DNA of 64,000 nucleotides from assembly GCF_910592395.1 (NCBI RefSeq), contig NC_088308.1, positions 8,199,001 to 8,263,000 on the forward strand, given 5' to 3'. Under the pieces are notes generated by a model. That model saw only the letters and a program-made list of their open reading frames with translations, had not been told where the DNA came from and did not search any database. Source of the DNA: Lineus longissimus (Eukaryota; Nemertea; Pilidiophora; Heteronemertea; Lineidae). The translations under genes and the position numbers were made by a program. Numbering within the stretch: position 1 is the first letter of the stretch; every line of letters begins with the position of its first letter. Shown here piece after piece: positions 12,967-24,732 of the stretch.

Positions 12967-13605
12967 TTATAATTTTTGGACCACATTATTCAATTTTTTC
13001 ATGCCTTTCTTTATGCCATTCTTAGCCATTTTGCCTACTTTCTTCACGCCGTTTTGGATAGCATGGCTAACTTTCGTCGCACCACTTTTTATCTTTTTGC
13101 CAAAGTTTTTCACATGGTCCAAAATATCAGCCCGAGTTTGTAGCTTCTTCTCACCGTTGGCCGCCCCTAAAACAACCAAAAATGAGCGCGGTAAGTGTGT
13201 GCCAGAAGCAAATTCATAAATAATAATTAACATATATACAGGTAAGAACAAACGCGTGGGTATTTTGTCGACCCCATATTTCATTATCAACATCTTCTCC
13301 AGTAAAGGATCGAGATTTTGTAAATTGCTAATAAAAGTGTTTTTCATATTGTTCTGGCCAAAAGGTACTTTGTTGAACTCAGGAATGTGAGCAGATCACA
13401 TTCACCAAAAGATAGCGGTCGACGTGCACAACACCAGATTGTCTCCAAACGTCGTTGCAACAAATCTAGATCCTTGAAAAGGGATATTTATACGTTAGTC
13501 AGTTTGACTTCACCTCAACAAGAATGATTCAAGATACTCACCATCAGCGCCAAAGTGCATGCCAATAACCGCGACGACAAGGATGATGATCAACACACGA
13601 TTCAT
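12967..13605 (-). CDS. Secreted lysine-rich cationic peptide precursor (gene A)
   Basis: Two coding exons: 13,542-13,605 (ATG at 13,605; donor GATG|GTGAGT) and 12,967-13,166 (acceptor TTTTAG|GG), joined in phase 1 to an 87-residue precursor. Residues 1-21 form a hydrophobic signal peptide that begins MNRVLIII and ends near GAD. The rest (from about residue 34, after QTR) is a lysine-rich amphipathic segment with paired lysines every 3-4 residues and a core FGKKIKSGATKV at residues 43-54, ending NNVVQKL. There are no cysteines and few acidic residues. It shares the signal exon and an IKSGA(T/K)K core with genes B and C. A splice acceptor-like site (TTTTGCCAG) at 13,654 suggests an upstream non-coding exon. 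The features fit a membrane-active antimicrobial or cytolytic peptide, but no named family was recognised, so function is inferred. Confidence 0.72.
13542..13605 (-). CDS. Peptide gene A, signal-peptide exon
   Basis: This 64-bp exon encodes the 21-residue leader plus one base of residue 22. The first four residues (MNRV) and the GAD|G exon end are identical to the leaders of B and C, and the start ATG has the same AACACC/TGACACC context. It shows common descent of the three genes despite very different mature regions. Confidence 0.72.
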
Positions 13606-13654
13606 GGTGTTTGTTGTCCGGCAGCAGTAGATGATGATGATTTAGTTTGTACTT

Positions 13655-16127
13655 CTGGCAAAAGATAGACAAGACGATTGGAAAGTACATCCTTATTTGT
13701 GATCTTTATAAAATATGCATACTAAACATCCAGTAGTATTGCCTCCGTTACCTCTGCGCATACCACTGAAGAAATAAGTGTCATTTTTTTGTTTATCGCG
13801 CACCTTACTTTACGGTGCACCACACCCAAATTTGATCTGATTCTGCCGTATGCAATGTACACTATCTGTATACGGTATACAAAGCACCATATGGTGAGCC
13901 CGTTTTTCGAAGAGCTCACTTTCAATGGCCACTGCTCGGCTGATATGACCTGGATTTTAAAACAACATCACAGGGTTGGCCCTTTTAGTCTTCTCTAAAA
14001 ACTGTGTAAGTTTCAACTCGGAGCATATTGTGGTTTTCGAATGAGACTCAAAATCGCTACACTTGCCAATATATCTGACCACTGATCGAGCAATAGCGAT
14101 GGTAAGTGGCATCACGCTAACGTGTTTCCATTGTGTGAACAACGATGCCGTTTATGAGTGAGTAATAGCCGATCAACTAGTTTGAAATAGATTGCATAAA
14201 AATGCATACTGTACTTTTCGTCAAGGGATTGGCGCGCATTGTCTGTAAAGCTTAGCAATGTCAATACACTGAGGGTCAAGATGAAAATATGTTGATGTTA
14301 CCTAACGGTTTTCTGTCAGCCCCACGCTGAATGGAAAAATTTCCCAACAAATGCATAAGACATTTCCGTTCCAAAACAATAGAAAACCCTAGTACATTTA
14401 CGTAGCGTTACAAGGAAATGCACATGATTTTTGTGCAAAATGAACATAAAACAGACTTTCACATTTTTTTCACGAAGAGGTTATATTTAAGGAATTGAAC
14501 CCGAGGCGGAGGACATTGGTTGAGTTACCAAGACACTCGAGGGTGACCAAGGTCCGAAGCCGAGGGTTCAATTTCTATTCTAAAATACCTCAAAATTAAA
14601 AAGATAGGCCACGAAAATAACTTGAATATGTGCGAATTTGGCCAATTCCTCCATCGCCGGCCCGGAGCGCCGTTGTTTACATTATGTTTCGGCAACGTTA
14701 CAGAAAATGAGACATGTACATTTGGTACAGCGCGCATAGGAAGGGCTTACTGGACTTTCCGCAACGAAACGAAACGAGCGAAATGGGGGAGCGACCATTA
14801 TGTTTTACCCCGGTACGTCAAGTTCGATACATGGTGTCAGTCACCAGTGAGTGATGACCCACATCCACCCAGGCAGCTGAGACACATGTCTTGTTGGACA
14901 TGCCTACCGATTTTTACTAAATAAAAGCATAACTTCACTTCACACTTTTCGGGGTTGAAAATGTACTCACGTAAATCACCAAAATTACATGCCAAATTCG
15001 CACATGACCTGTTATTTCTCAAAGCTTGGAAGCTCAAATGTCTGAATGTATTGTATGCGCGTAATGTATACTCTCAGCAAGCGAATAGTTTTGATCGTCG
15101 GTTTTTGATACGAATCATTTCCTGTATGGCCGTTACAAGCCGTTGTCTGAATATGATGTGAACCTGTTTTCCGTTCAATGCTGCTCCCTGTGACGCTGTA
15201 CCCGCAAATGTTCAATAAACAAAATGCTGATAATGACTTACACGGCTTGTTCGCATCGTAAATATATTGGTACCCGGGTTAACTGTCTTTGCGTTTGGCT
15301 TGATTTTACAACGATTACTCCCCATGTAACCACGATCTAGGATGGACAGGCTGTGTATTATGAATAGGAAAAGTCACCTAGGGACCGTTGCGTAGAATAC
15401 TTTTTTGGCGAAATATTGCGCAAAGTCCAGTAAGCCCATAGAAAGTCCGCATCGGCTCGCTCAAGTGATTCTAAAATCCGCGCAAATGGGCTATTTGGAG
15501 CGTTTTTCTCGGCAAATATGTGTAGTGCTCATTAAAAAACTTAGGGTGGTTGATGCTTCCTTGGCTGATTTGTGTTTGAAGCAGTGTTTTGAGAGCCTCA
15601 AACTTCTGAAGTGAGCTGAAATTCCATTGGGGTGACGTGTGCATGGTTTCCACATTTTAGTGCAACCCGAGGGAACTTTGGTAAAGCATCTTGGTTGCGT
15701 GTCCAAAACACTCCACTCTCAGAACGAGGCTTATGCATTTTCCATTTAAAAGTTGACTTACGGTACCAAGGTATTTTAGAATCATGATCATTGTCGAGCA
15801 TAAACCTGTACATTTCTTTCGAGCGCTACAAGTGAATTAGATGTCTGTGATAATATGACGAGTCAAATATTCTGAAATGGGTTTATTGACCTAGTGACTC
15901 CGACTTCAGCCCTTTGTTCCCAAACCTCGGCCAAATTAAGGCTTAGTTGGCAAAATTGTTGTATCCAAGGTCATACCAATTCAATTAGAAGTTGTTTTTA
16001 TGTTTCTGTCAATAATCCAATTTTCTGATGCCCACCCATGCCTGATATTGCCCATCTGCTGACCGATACTGGCATCGGTTTTCGTAACAAAGACAATATG
16101 GAGGTTGAGATCAGAGACTTAGCGTGG
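13655..16127. other. Upstream flank of gene A, no further gene seen
   Basis: A promoter and 5' non-coding exon for gene A probably lie here; TTTATAAAATA at about 13,705 could be a minus-strand TATA box but the transcript start is unknown. Other open frames overlap on both strands without domains. 15,879-15,943 is the first member of a direct repeat with 16,710-16,840. Confidence 0.4.
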
Positions 16128-16207
16128 ATCCTTACACGAGTACGGATCGCAATGTACACAAAATAAGTCATTTATCTACATAGTTTTATCCGTATACGTG
16201 TAAGGAT
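16128..16207. repeat. 80-bp hairpin with 20-bp inverted ends
   Basis: ATCCTTACACGAGTACGGAT at the left end and ATCCGTATACGTGTAAGGAT at the right end are inverted repeats with two mismatches, enclosing a ~40-bp loop. It is probably a very short MITE remnant. No RNA gene features. Confidence 0.6.
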
Positions 16208-16590
16208 ATGTGATAAGACGCTGTTTTAAACATCTCTAATACATGTACATGTAGTAACGTAGCTAGGGGCGTCTTGATACAGAACAAAAGCGAAGAATAT
16301 TTCAAACAAAACGGATGTCACAGATACATACCTTACGATTCGAGATCTGTTTGTGATATGTGGTTGGATGATGCATTTCGAGGTATAGAAGTAAGACAGC
16401 TGCTCGAAGGGACTTCAGATTTTCACACAGGCCAAGGCAATTAATGCCAGGCTAGTGTGACATTGTTCAAGGTTAAGGTTATCTTTCCTACCTGTATCAC
16501 ATGTATTGTGTTAGAAATACCAGCAAAAGAGTACTATAGTACATAAACAGTTAGTAATTACTTTGTGGCAAAATTAAGATAGACTTCCCC

Positions 16591-16611
16591 TTCTTCTTCT
16601 TCTTCTTCTTC
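16591..16611. repeat. (TTC)7 microsatellite
   Basis: An uninterrupted TTC trinucleotide run preceded by CCCC. Non-coding context. Confidence 0.9.
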
Positions 16612-18632
16612 AGCGTTCGCTCTGCACTTAAAGGCGATTTTCTCCAGGGAGTTTTCCTCCCCCAAGGGGATGAGCGTTTTTTGCATGCCACTGTCGTTAG
16701 GCGCAAACTGGGTTTATTGATCTAGTGACACCGACTTCGGCCCTCATTGTCGGTATTGATAATTGTCTTTTTAAACACCGCTCAGTTAACGCTCAGTTGA
16801 CGCTATCGTTTTTTTTCCAAACCTCGGCCAAATTAAAGCACCTCTGTTCTGACCGTCACTTCAACTTCACCTTTGCGATGTGCGGTAAGACAACTCATAC
16901 CTCCACTTCAATATCAATTCCTTGAGCCGGGTACCTGGGTCCCAATGGTAGTTGACTGTCTTACGAAGTATCCCCTTACTCATTAAATCCCTGAACCTAA
17001 TATACCATTACTGCGGCCTCCTGCCAAAATTCAAACCGGTTTATTCAAGAGCTTCATGCGCTGAATTCCACGTTCGGGCCCACAGCACCTGCCACTCAAC
17101 GCCGATAGTGACAGTGGCTTCTAAAATCTCAGTTACTTTCCCGCATTGAAACCTACACATATTATGCAGTTCATATATAACCGACATGTCTCTTAGTGAA
17201 TGATTGTGCTACTTGCACATACATGTTTGTCGGTGGGTAACACAAGCAACAAGTACATGTACATGTATATGACTACGTCACAAAGTCTCTGCAATGGTCA
17301 TTTTTATCACAGCAGTCTCTTATTAGTCTGGCGCAAGCCAGGCGTTTATTGTACTAGACGTTTTTCCACCTCAATGTATCTGTGTATCTGCGTAAGATTA
17401 CTTCGAGCTGGAGCTAAGAATAGTGTACGAGGACGGTTTTATTTCTTTGCAAATTAGTTTCCACTTGGCCTCTTCTCAGGTCAGCAATATATACTTTGGA
17501 ACATTCGACAGACGGTCGTACGGCCTCCAGCCATTTTCTTCGGTTGCCAAGATCGCAACGTATTTTTTTCCGCATTTTGATTCTTTCTCTTGTCGATCCA
17601 ATTTGTTTACGTTATACCATGACAATGTTATTCTGACCAGTTTAGTTTACTTTTCACTGTTGACCCTAAAGAGATTCCCGTACGCTATTTTGCAGCAGTT
17701 TTGGTAACGCAAGCGCATCGTGGCAATTTCGGAGTTTCCGGCGAAGTGGTTGGCATCGGTTCAACCGCAACTTCAAAGATGTCATCAAATCAAAGTCGAC
17801 CATGGTTTCACAAATTTTGATTCTAGATAGAACGAATTTCCAGCCAAATGATTTTGCAGAATTTGCGTAAAACTTATCTATCATCTCAGATTCACTAATA
17901 GGGCATAGGTCTACACACGCAACCTTTTTATTTTTCACAATTGAACGAATTAACTAAATCAGATACACCGGTAAAAGCTCCTCTTTTGTCAGCCTAGTCG
18001 TGGTACCATATTCGACCTTTGTGAATTACTCCGCGAACATCTATCCGAACTACTAATCTTGCTGACACGTAGTGCCCGAATAGACGGGTCATAGGTCAAA
18101 CATACTACGACACCCCTAGATTCTGGCGGTGACGCGGCATGTGACATAGGGGAGTGTCCAGGGTCTATGGTGCAGCCATTTTGAATTGCTAATCAAGTAG
18201 ACCCTAGATGTAAAGGTTGATGTTGAAAAGCTGTTAAATGCACAAACATGACCAAAACCATTTGTAGCCGACCAAATAATTGTAAAATTGTGAAATCATC
18301 TCAGGGTGTATACAGATAAAGAAGCCTTATACCTAAATATAAAAACAAATTATCTGTAAAGATTTTTAAAATAATGTAATCGAGTAAGCTGAATTTATTA
18401 CCGCTTCCTTGTCACGCTTTCAGCGGTATCAGTGTAAATTTAAGTGTAAACATTTTGCTCTAATGAGTATAATATTCTTGATTGTTCAATTTCGCTGAAA
18501 AAGACGACTGTAGACCTTGGTTGAGTAAGCTTCCCAATGCTGAACAATTTCTATTAGACGTCCAGTGCTCCTTCATTCAATTCCCGCAATAAGCAATATG
18601 CCGCGTGTCAAAGGCTGTCATTGGTACCCGCG

Positions 18633-18886
18633 CCTATAGCAGGCCGCACAAACGAGCAGATTTCGTTGCTGCAGTCTGCGATTATAATCGACCCGACAAA
18701 AATATATCTCATGAATTATGCGGGTATAACCGGTATTAATCGCTGGGTCATATTGATCGAAGATGGTTTCGATCGCCGATCCTTGCAGTGAGCACCTGCG
18801 ATGACCAACGCACACCAGCGGTTTTTGTTGCTTGCGATCATGTTCGATGGTCGCAGCGATTTAAATCGCTTGTTTGCGGGGCGCTT
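18633..18886. mobile_element. GCGATTTAAATCGC-type MITE (arm 1)
   Basis: The ends CGCACAAACGAGCAGATTTC (18,645) and GCAGCGATTTAAATCGCTTG (18,853) are imperfect inverted repeats. It is shared with arm 2 at 24,129-24,380, so it predates the segmental duplication. The interior includes multiple GATCG/CGATC motifs and no coding content. Confidence 0.5.
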
Positions 18887-18949
18887 CGGTCTACAAAAAT
18901 ATCAAAGAGCTCATCAAGTGTTCAAGTATTTGAAAACCATAGGAATCAC

Positions 18950-19095
18950 GTGTCTTGCCCGTTTTACCTCAAAGTTGAACGAATTCAGACTTTGCCAAAT
19001 ACACCGTCCATTGTTGTCTTAGTATAACAAAGCCCGCTCGAAACTTGGGCTAAATTTATATCGTTCTGCAGACTTATCAAAGGATAAATCTTGAT
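18950..19095. repeat. Promoter-like direct repeat, downstream copy
   Basis: The stretch containing AACAAAGCCCGCTCG ... GGGCTAAATT ... CTTATCAAAGGAT resembles 20,940-21,075, which lies upstream of the signal exon of gene B. The similarity is roughly 70% by eye. An older local duplication of the gene's 5' region may have left this copy on the 3' side of gene B. The corresponding pair exists in arm 2 (around 24,450-24,590 and 27,115-27,250). Confidence 0.45.
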
Positions 19096-19231
19096 AACAT
19101 CGACCCCACGGAAGATCGCTCAGGGTGGTCGACTGGCCTCAACCGGCAAGTGACAAATACACGTATTGAGCCTAGTTTGGTATCTAACCCTTAATGGACA
19201 ACACAATAACAATGCATCTTTGATAATTAAC

Positions 19232-19237
19232 TTTATT
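19232..19237 (-). terminator. Polyadenylation signal, peptide gene B
   Basis: AATAAA on the minus strand, ~85 bases past the stop codon of gene B. The same signal sits at 24,727-24,732 for gene C. Confidence 0.6.
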
Positions 19238-19320
19238 TCACTCCAAGATGCCACTATCCCCGAAAGAGTGGTCAATGATCTCTTTCTGTTTTGGCATGCG
19301 AACTCGGTTTCTTTCTTCGT

Positions 19321-20746
19321 CTAATTGAATACATCCTTTATTTTACCAAGGACTTTCTTTCCGGTATTCTTTACAAAGTTACCAAACTTCTTTGCGCCAC
19401 TTTTAATGTGTGAAAACACCCCTCCACGTTTTTGCATTGCCTCTGAACTGGTAGCAGTGACAGCGCCTGAAAGAAATAACCAGATAATAATGAATACATA
19501 TAAAGTAATCTGTCAATGTCATGTAAAGGTCCAAAATTATTTCTAAATGACAAATTTATACGACCACACTGTATTGTCAAATAATCATTGGCTAAAACAA
19601 AGTGACGTAATGGTCAATAAGAAATGATGTTGCAAGCTCGAAAGTGATATTGCCTTTTGACTTTTATTAACATTGCCCGCCACGTATTAGAGTGAATGTC
19701 ATCGCGCCGGGATGCATTCTGCCCCGAAGCTTTGCAAAGGATGGCAATGCAACACTTTCGGCATTTGAAAATTTGTTAAAAAATTGGTCCCACGTAAAGT
19801 TTCAGTGGCTAAGCCATGGTCGGCCGACTGATCAACACCGCTCCGTGAGACTACTGTAATTGCCGCAAACAAATGAGGCGCGGCTACGATGGAGAAAGAG
19901 TTATCAGCTTGGCGCTTGAAAGGTTTTTAATTCAAAACTTTCCGTGTATGTTTTCACTGGACGATGCGATTTTGCATGAATCGCACAGCGCATGCGGCAC
20001 CATGAGCAAAAGCCTTTGTTGGTTCAGCGTGGGTACCGATGCGACCGATAAAGGGCTGTTTCTACCGAACGCGGTTATCGCAGCGGTTTGCGATCCGTTT
20101 GTCGTTGCGACGGTCGCAGAGGATCATTTTCATGGATTACCCAATAACAGTTTCCACCAGTAGGGCCTACAGTGCGATTCAGTCAAATTGCGTCAGCCGC
20201 TCCGATCATCGCTGGAAATCACTTTCAGACTGATTTTAATGCGATTACCCGCACGGGTACCAATCAGAATGTTCGTTATACCGCCTAATAATAGTTTGTG
20301 AACTCATACGGAAATACTGGTGAAACTTGTCTTCGTACGAATAAAGTTCTCTCACAAGCTGATGATACTCCCCATATTTCTTTCTCTTCTGGAATATATC
20401 ATGAACCCATATTCTATGCTGCCTCTTTCGATTTCCTGTCCTGGTATAAAGATACAAGGCCAAAATCTCATCTAATTCAACGTCTGTTTCTTGCATGTCA
20501 GCCATTTGCAAAAACACTTCGGATGTCTCGTTGCGATTACTCGCGAGATTTCCCCTATTCGGTGGGAACTGTAAATCGACAAAATCGTCGCGATGATCGC
20601 TCCGTCGGTCGCAGCGGTTTTGGTGGAAACAGGCCTTGCTGTAAACTGGCTGGATTTTTTTACAAAACTAATTCTTACTCACCATCTGCGCCCATTTGCA
20701 TGCCAACTAGGGCAACAACCAATAGGATGATCAGTACACGATTCAT
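19321..20746 (-). CDS. Secreted cationic amphipathic peptide precursor (gene B)
   Basis: Two coding exons: 20,683-20,746 (ATG at 20,746; donor GATG|GTGAGT) and 19,321-19,466 (acceptor TTTCAG|GC), joined in phase 1 to a 69-residue precursor. Residues 1-21 are a signal peptide starting MNRVLIILL. Residues 22-33 are a short neutral propeptide (GAVTATSSEAMQ) ending in a Lys-Arg dibasic site at 34-35. Residues 36-69 are the predicted mature peptide: 34 residues, eight lysines, one aspartate and no cysteine, with hydrophobic residues every 3-4 positions (core IKSGAKKFG). This is the classic prepro form of a helical cationic antimicrobial or cytolytic peptide. The 1.2-kb intron holds a Harbinger-like element. 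The second exon is only 48 codons. A probable non-coding 5' exon ends at an acceptor (TTTTAACAG) at 20,789. Biological role is inference; no family name is claimed. Confidence 0.78.
20051..20635 (-). mobile_element. PIF/Harbinger-like element with transposase fragment (arm 1)
   Basis: The ends GGGCTGTTTCTACCGAACGC (20,053) and GGTTTTGGTGGAAACAGGCC (20,615-20,634) are imperfect terminal inverted repeats; both contain the CTGTTTC(C/T)ACC motif followed by CGCTGCGACC-like sequence. It lies in the intron of peptide gene B on the same strand as the transposase fragment. No exact 3-bp target duplication is visible. It is shared with arm 2, so it inserted before the segmental duplication. Confidence 0.55.
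20245..20517 (-). pseudogene. HARBI1-like transposase N-terminal fragment
   Basis: A 90-codon minus-strand frame whose middle reads IWVHDIFQKRKKYGEYHQLV and continues with an EL..YEDKFHQYFRMS motif. This WVH..I..R...GEY..L..EL...E.KF..YFRMS pattern is the characteristic region upstream of the DDE catalytic core in Harbinger transposase/HARBI1-type nucleases. The DDE core is absent, so the fragment cannot be an active transposase. The arm-2 copy (around 25,824-25,990) is frameshifted. Confidence 0.65.
20683..20746 (-). CDS. Peptide gene B, signal-peptide exon
   Basis: Encodes the 21-residue leader plus the first base of residue 22. It differs from the gene C exon by a single synonymous base (GCA versus GCT, Ala20), and from gene A at several positions with the same frame, length (64 bp) and phase. 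Confidence 0.78.
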
Positions 20747-22349
20747 GGTGTCAGACGACCGTACGTAGATGATGATTTGATAAATATTCCTGTTAAAAGA
20801 ACAAATACAATCATGAAGTAGAATTATAGAAATTATACTTAACATGTATACTGTAGCGCAATTTACAATACGAATTAATCTTCACCCAGAAGGTTCCGAG
20901 ACCGCCAAGTCCCTCAAACGAGCTTATCAGACTGCCTTCCGTTTTTGCCCCTTAAGCAATCAAATGAAGACAGACCTAAACCAATACACGGTTCATTGTT
21001 CTTTAACAAAGCCCGCTCGCCCCTAGGCCTAATTTTCCATTGTTCTACTATCTTATCAAAGGATTACTAGGACAAATTCTGTTAAAAGTGCCCCCCACCC
21101 CCATAAAATAGCTTTCATGTGGGTCGATCTATGCTACTTCTGTAATGGATGAGTGTTAGAAGTTGTTACTGTTAAAGAATAGCGAGAATCTTTCCAACTG
21201 CGTCTGGGCAGCCTAAATGTTCTAAACAAACAGAGACAAGGCGAAAGACAGGAACTTTTGCTTCATACATACCTTTTGCCAGCAGAATCAGAAATGATCT
21301 GTCTATAGTTTATTCAGCGACATCTCTCTTTAGAACCACTTTAGGCACTTATATTTTGATGTTCGCATTCCATGACGACATTCCAGAAGAACAAATCAGT
21401 ACAAAGGGCACGGCAAAGTGGACACTGTTTCTTGACTCGGTGGCGTAGGCTCTGGGTGCAGATTGTGCATGTACAACTCCTCCCTCCCCACAAAACAGCA
21501 GTGGAGGTTCACTTCTCAAAATATTTAATTTTTACAGGCTAGAAAGACCCTGATTTGAATAAGGAAAATTCAAATCTTGAGATTCTAATTCAAATCTTTA
21601 ATTTTGAGGTTTTTTTAGGGACTGTCCGAGACCCCATTCCAATTTTAAACCATTCACGCAGAGTCATTAAATAAGGTCCACCAACATGTACATGTACCTA
21701 AGATGTGCTGCTCCCCCCCCCCCCTTGGGGACGATGCCTGTCTTATGATTGGTCTAAGAGTATGTTCTTATCAACACATGTCCTGTCGTGAATAATTGTT
21801 TGAATGTTGTCAAAATAAGGATAGCGACAATATTCGCCAGCGATTATTTCATAAGTAGTGTGGCATATGATATAGCTATGAGTGTGGTAGAGTTGTAATA
21901 ACCGTAAACCTAATAATATCTTCACTGCGGCCACCCTCAAAAAGTACATTATTCATCAACTGAAATACCGTGTGCTTTTGACGCAGGGCCCGTATACCGG
22001 GAAACACCTGCACCTGCACCTACAATGTACTAAAATCATTCCCTGCTTTTGTTTGGGGACACTGTCAGAGAAGCGGTTATGTCTTTGCAATAGAATATTT
22101 TCACGGGGGGGGGGGGGCGTTTGCTAATTTCGTGGTCCCAAGCCGAGAGTTCTTGTGACAATATTTCGTCTCAATTGTTTTTGTTCACATATGCAGTATC
22201 TTACTTCCTTCTTCGTTTGGGAGTGTACATGTAGAAGCTCATGCCATAATGGGTGAGCGGGTTAGATATTCTCGCGAGAAAAATTTTGATTGCGGAGGGG
22301 TCCTGCTTGCTGTCGAAGGTTATCCTGGATAGTGTTCATTCGGAAACTT

Positions 22350-22948
22350 CATACTCAGAAACCACAAAGGCACACCCCTTCCTGCTACCTTGATACTTCT
22401 GGCTCTCATTGGAAAGCTTTTCTTTTGCAGTAATGTGTTTTTGGCCATACCAGATATCTTAACTAAGCCCTTCCGATATAGGAATAGCGAGTAACTCGTA
22501 TCAAATTGCAGAAGTGCATCACAGACCACGACATGTTTCCCGATTGCACCATATACATGTACATGTATTTGAGGAATAGTACATTGTTCATGGATATAAT
22601 GTAAGATATACGTTCTGTTATTATCATCGTTATTCAGCAAAGGTTCTTTCAAGTAACTGGTCTTTACGAAATTACCTCAGTCAAGCAAATGGAAAAGAAA
22701 AGCAATTTGTCAGAGTGCATTTTTTTCCTTTGATATGGTTGTGAAAGTCGGAATATCAAAGCCTGAAGCCGTAGAAGAAGAAACTGATCAACTACACAAC
22801 TGACATAGTTCTTACTATCATGACTTTAGCTACTTGTACATGGCTTCAGCAAACTTGCAACATAAAGTGAATAAACAGAACTGGCTACAAATAAATAATG
22901 TACACTGTTTTTCCGCATTTTGTTTGACATTGGGTGTACGAGTTTAGC
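22350..22948. other. Spacer between duplication arms
   Basis: About 600 bp of sequence not present at the other end of the duplication. An ACATGTACATGTA palindrome lies near 22,553. The short minus-strand open frame here has no recognisable domain. No gene called. Confidence 0.5.
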
Positions 22949-24128
22949 GTACGAGGACGGTTTTATTTCTTTGCAAATAAGTTTCCACTTGGCCTCTTCT
23001 CAGGTCAGCAATATATACTTTGGAACATTCGACAGACGATCGTACGGCCTCCAGCCATTTTCTTCGGTTGCCAAGATCGCAACGTATTTTTTTCCGCATT
23101 TTGATTCTTTCTCTTGTCGATCCAATTTGTTTACGTTATACCATGACAATGTTATTCTGACCAGTTTAGTTTACTTTTCGCTGTTGACCCTAAAGAGATT
23201 CCCGTACGCTATTTTGCAGCAGTTTTGGTAACGCAAGCGCATCGTGGCAATTTCGGAGTTTCGAAGTGGTTGGCATCGGTTCAGCCGCAACTTCAAAGAT
23301 GTCATCAAATCAAAGTCGACCATGGTTTCACAAATTTTGATTCTATAGATAGAACGAATTTCCAGCCAAATGATTTTGCAGAATTTGCGTAACACTTATC
23401 TATCATCTCAGATTCACTAATAGGGCATAGGTCTACACACGCAACCTTTTTATTTTTCACAATTGAACGAATTAACATAATCAGATACACCGGTAAAAGC
23501 TCCTATTCGACCATTGTGAATTACTCCGCGAACATCTATCCGAACTACTAATCGTGCTGACACGTAGTGCCCGAATAGACGGGTCATAGGTCAAACATAC
23601 TACGACACCCCTAGATTATGGCGGTGACGCGGCATATGACATAGGGGAGTGTCCAGGGTCTATGGTGCAGCCACTTTGAATTGCTAATCAAGTAGACCCT
23701 AGATGTAGAGGTTGATGTTGAAAAGCTGTCAAATGCACTAACATGACCAAAACCATTTGTTGCCGACCAAATAATTGTAAAATTGTGAAATCATCTCAGG
23801 GTGTATACAGATAAAGAAGCCTTATACCTTAATATAAAAATAAATTATCTGTAAAGATTTTTGAAATAATATAATCGAGTAAGCTGAATTTATTACCGCT
23901 TCCTTGTCACGCTTTCAGCGGTATCAGTGTAAATTTCAGTGTAAACATTTTGCTCTAATGAGTATAATATTCTTGATTGTTCAATTTCGCTGAAAAAGAC
24001 GGATGTATCCTTTGGTTGAGTAAGCTTCCCAATGCTGAACAATTTCTATTAGATGTCCAGTGCTCCTTCATTCAATTCCCGCAATAAGCAATATGCCACG
24101 TGTCAAAGGCTGTCATTGGTACCCGCGC

Positions 24129-24380
24129 CTATAGCAGGCCGCACAAACTAGCTGATTTCGTTGCTGCAGTCTGCGATTATAATCGACCCGACAAAAATAT
24201 ATCTCATGAATTATGCGGGTATAGCCGGTATTAATCGCTGGGTCATATTGATCGAAGATGGCTTCGATCGCCGATCCTTCAGTGAGCACCAGCGATGACC
24301 AACGCACACCAGTGGTTTTTGTTGCTTGCGATCATGATCGATGGTCGCAGCGATTTAAATCGCTTGTTTGCGGGGCGCTT
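24129..24380. mobile_element. GCGATTTAAATCGC-type MITE (arm 2)
   Basis: Duplicate of the element at 18,633-18,886 with a few substitutions. No coding capacity. Confidence 0.5.
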
Positions 24381-24726
24381 CGGTCTACAAAAATATCAAA
24401 GAGCTCATCAAGTGTTCAAGTATTTGAAAACCATAAGCATCACGTTGTCTTGCCCGTTTTACCTCAAAGTTGAACGAATTCAGACTTTGCCAAATACACC
24501 GTCCATTGTTTTCTTAGTACAATAAAGCCCGCTCGCACCTTGGGCTAAATTTATATCGTTCTGCAGACTTATCAAAGGATAAATCTTGATAACATCGACC
24601 CCACGGAAGATCGTTCAGGGTGGTCGACTGGCCTCAACCGGCAAGTGACAAATACACGTATTGAGCCTAGTTTGGTATCTAACCCTTAATGGACAACACA
24701 CTAACAATGCATCTTTTATAATTAAC

Positions 24727-24732
24727 TTTATT
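24727..24732 (-). terminator. Polyadenylation signal, peptide gene C
   Basis: AATAAA on the minus strand, ~85 bases beyond the stop of gene C, at the position equivalent to the gene B signal. Confidence 0.6.

Larger units (their letters stand above)
15879..16840. repeat. Direct repeat pair (15,879-15,943 and 16,710-16,840)
   Basis: Both copies begin GGGTTTATTGA(C/T)CTAGTGAC and CCGACTTC(A/G)GCCCT and end CCAAACCTCGGCCAAATTAA. The second is interrupted by ~65 bp that includes a tandem GCTCAGTTAAC/GCTCAGTTGAC. They are probably two copies of an uncharacterised interspersed element. Confidence 0.55.
17424..22349. repeat. Segmental duplication, arm 1 (contains peptide gene B)
   Basis: About 4.9 kb that realigns in direct orientation with 22,949-28,529 from GTACGAGGACGGTTTTATTT at the left to AGTGTTCATTCGGAAACTT at the right. 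By eye they are ~95-97% identical apart from small indels and one 699-bp insertion in arm 2. The sequences outside both breakpoints differ. The two arms are separated by ~600 bp of unrelated DNA, so this is not a simple head-to-tail duplication. The arm contains a GCGAT-type MITE, the whole B gene and an old Harbinger-like element. Confidence 0.88.

Noticed and set aside
17423-17938. Open frames on both strands at the start of duplication arm 1, partly kept in arm 2
   Set aside because: The arm-2 copy has indels that break the minus frame, and neither strand shows a known domain; conservation is explained by the recent duplication.
19371-19580. 69-codon minus-strand frame overlapping the second exon of peptide gene B
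   Set aside because: It is the wrong frame: the phase set by the signal exon and acceptor at 19,466 reads the neighbouring frame, which gives the Lys-Arg site and the cationic peptide.
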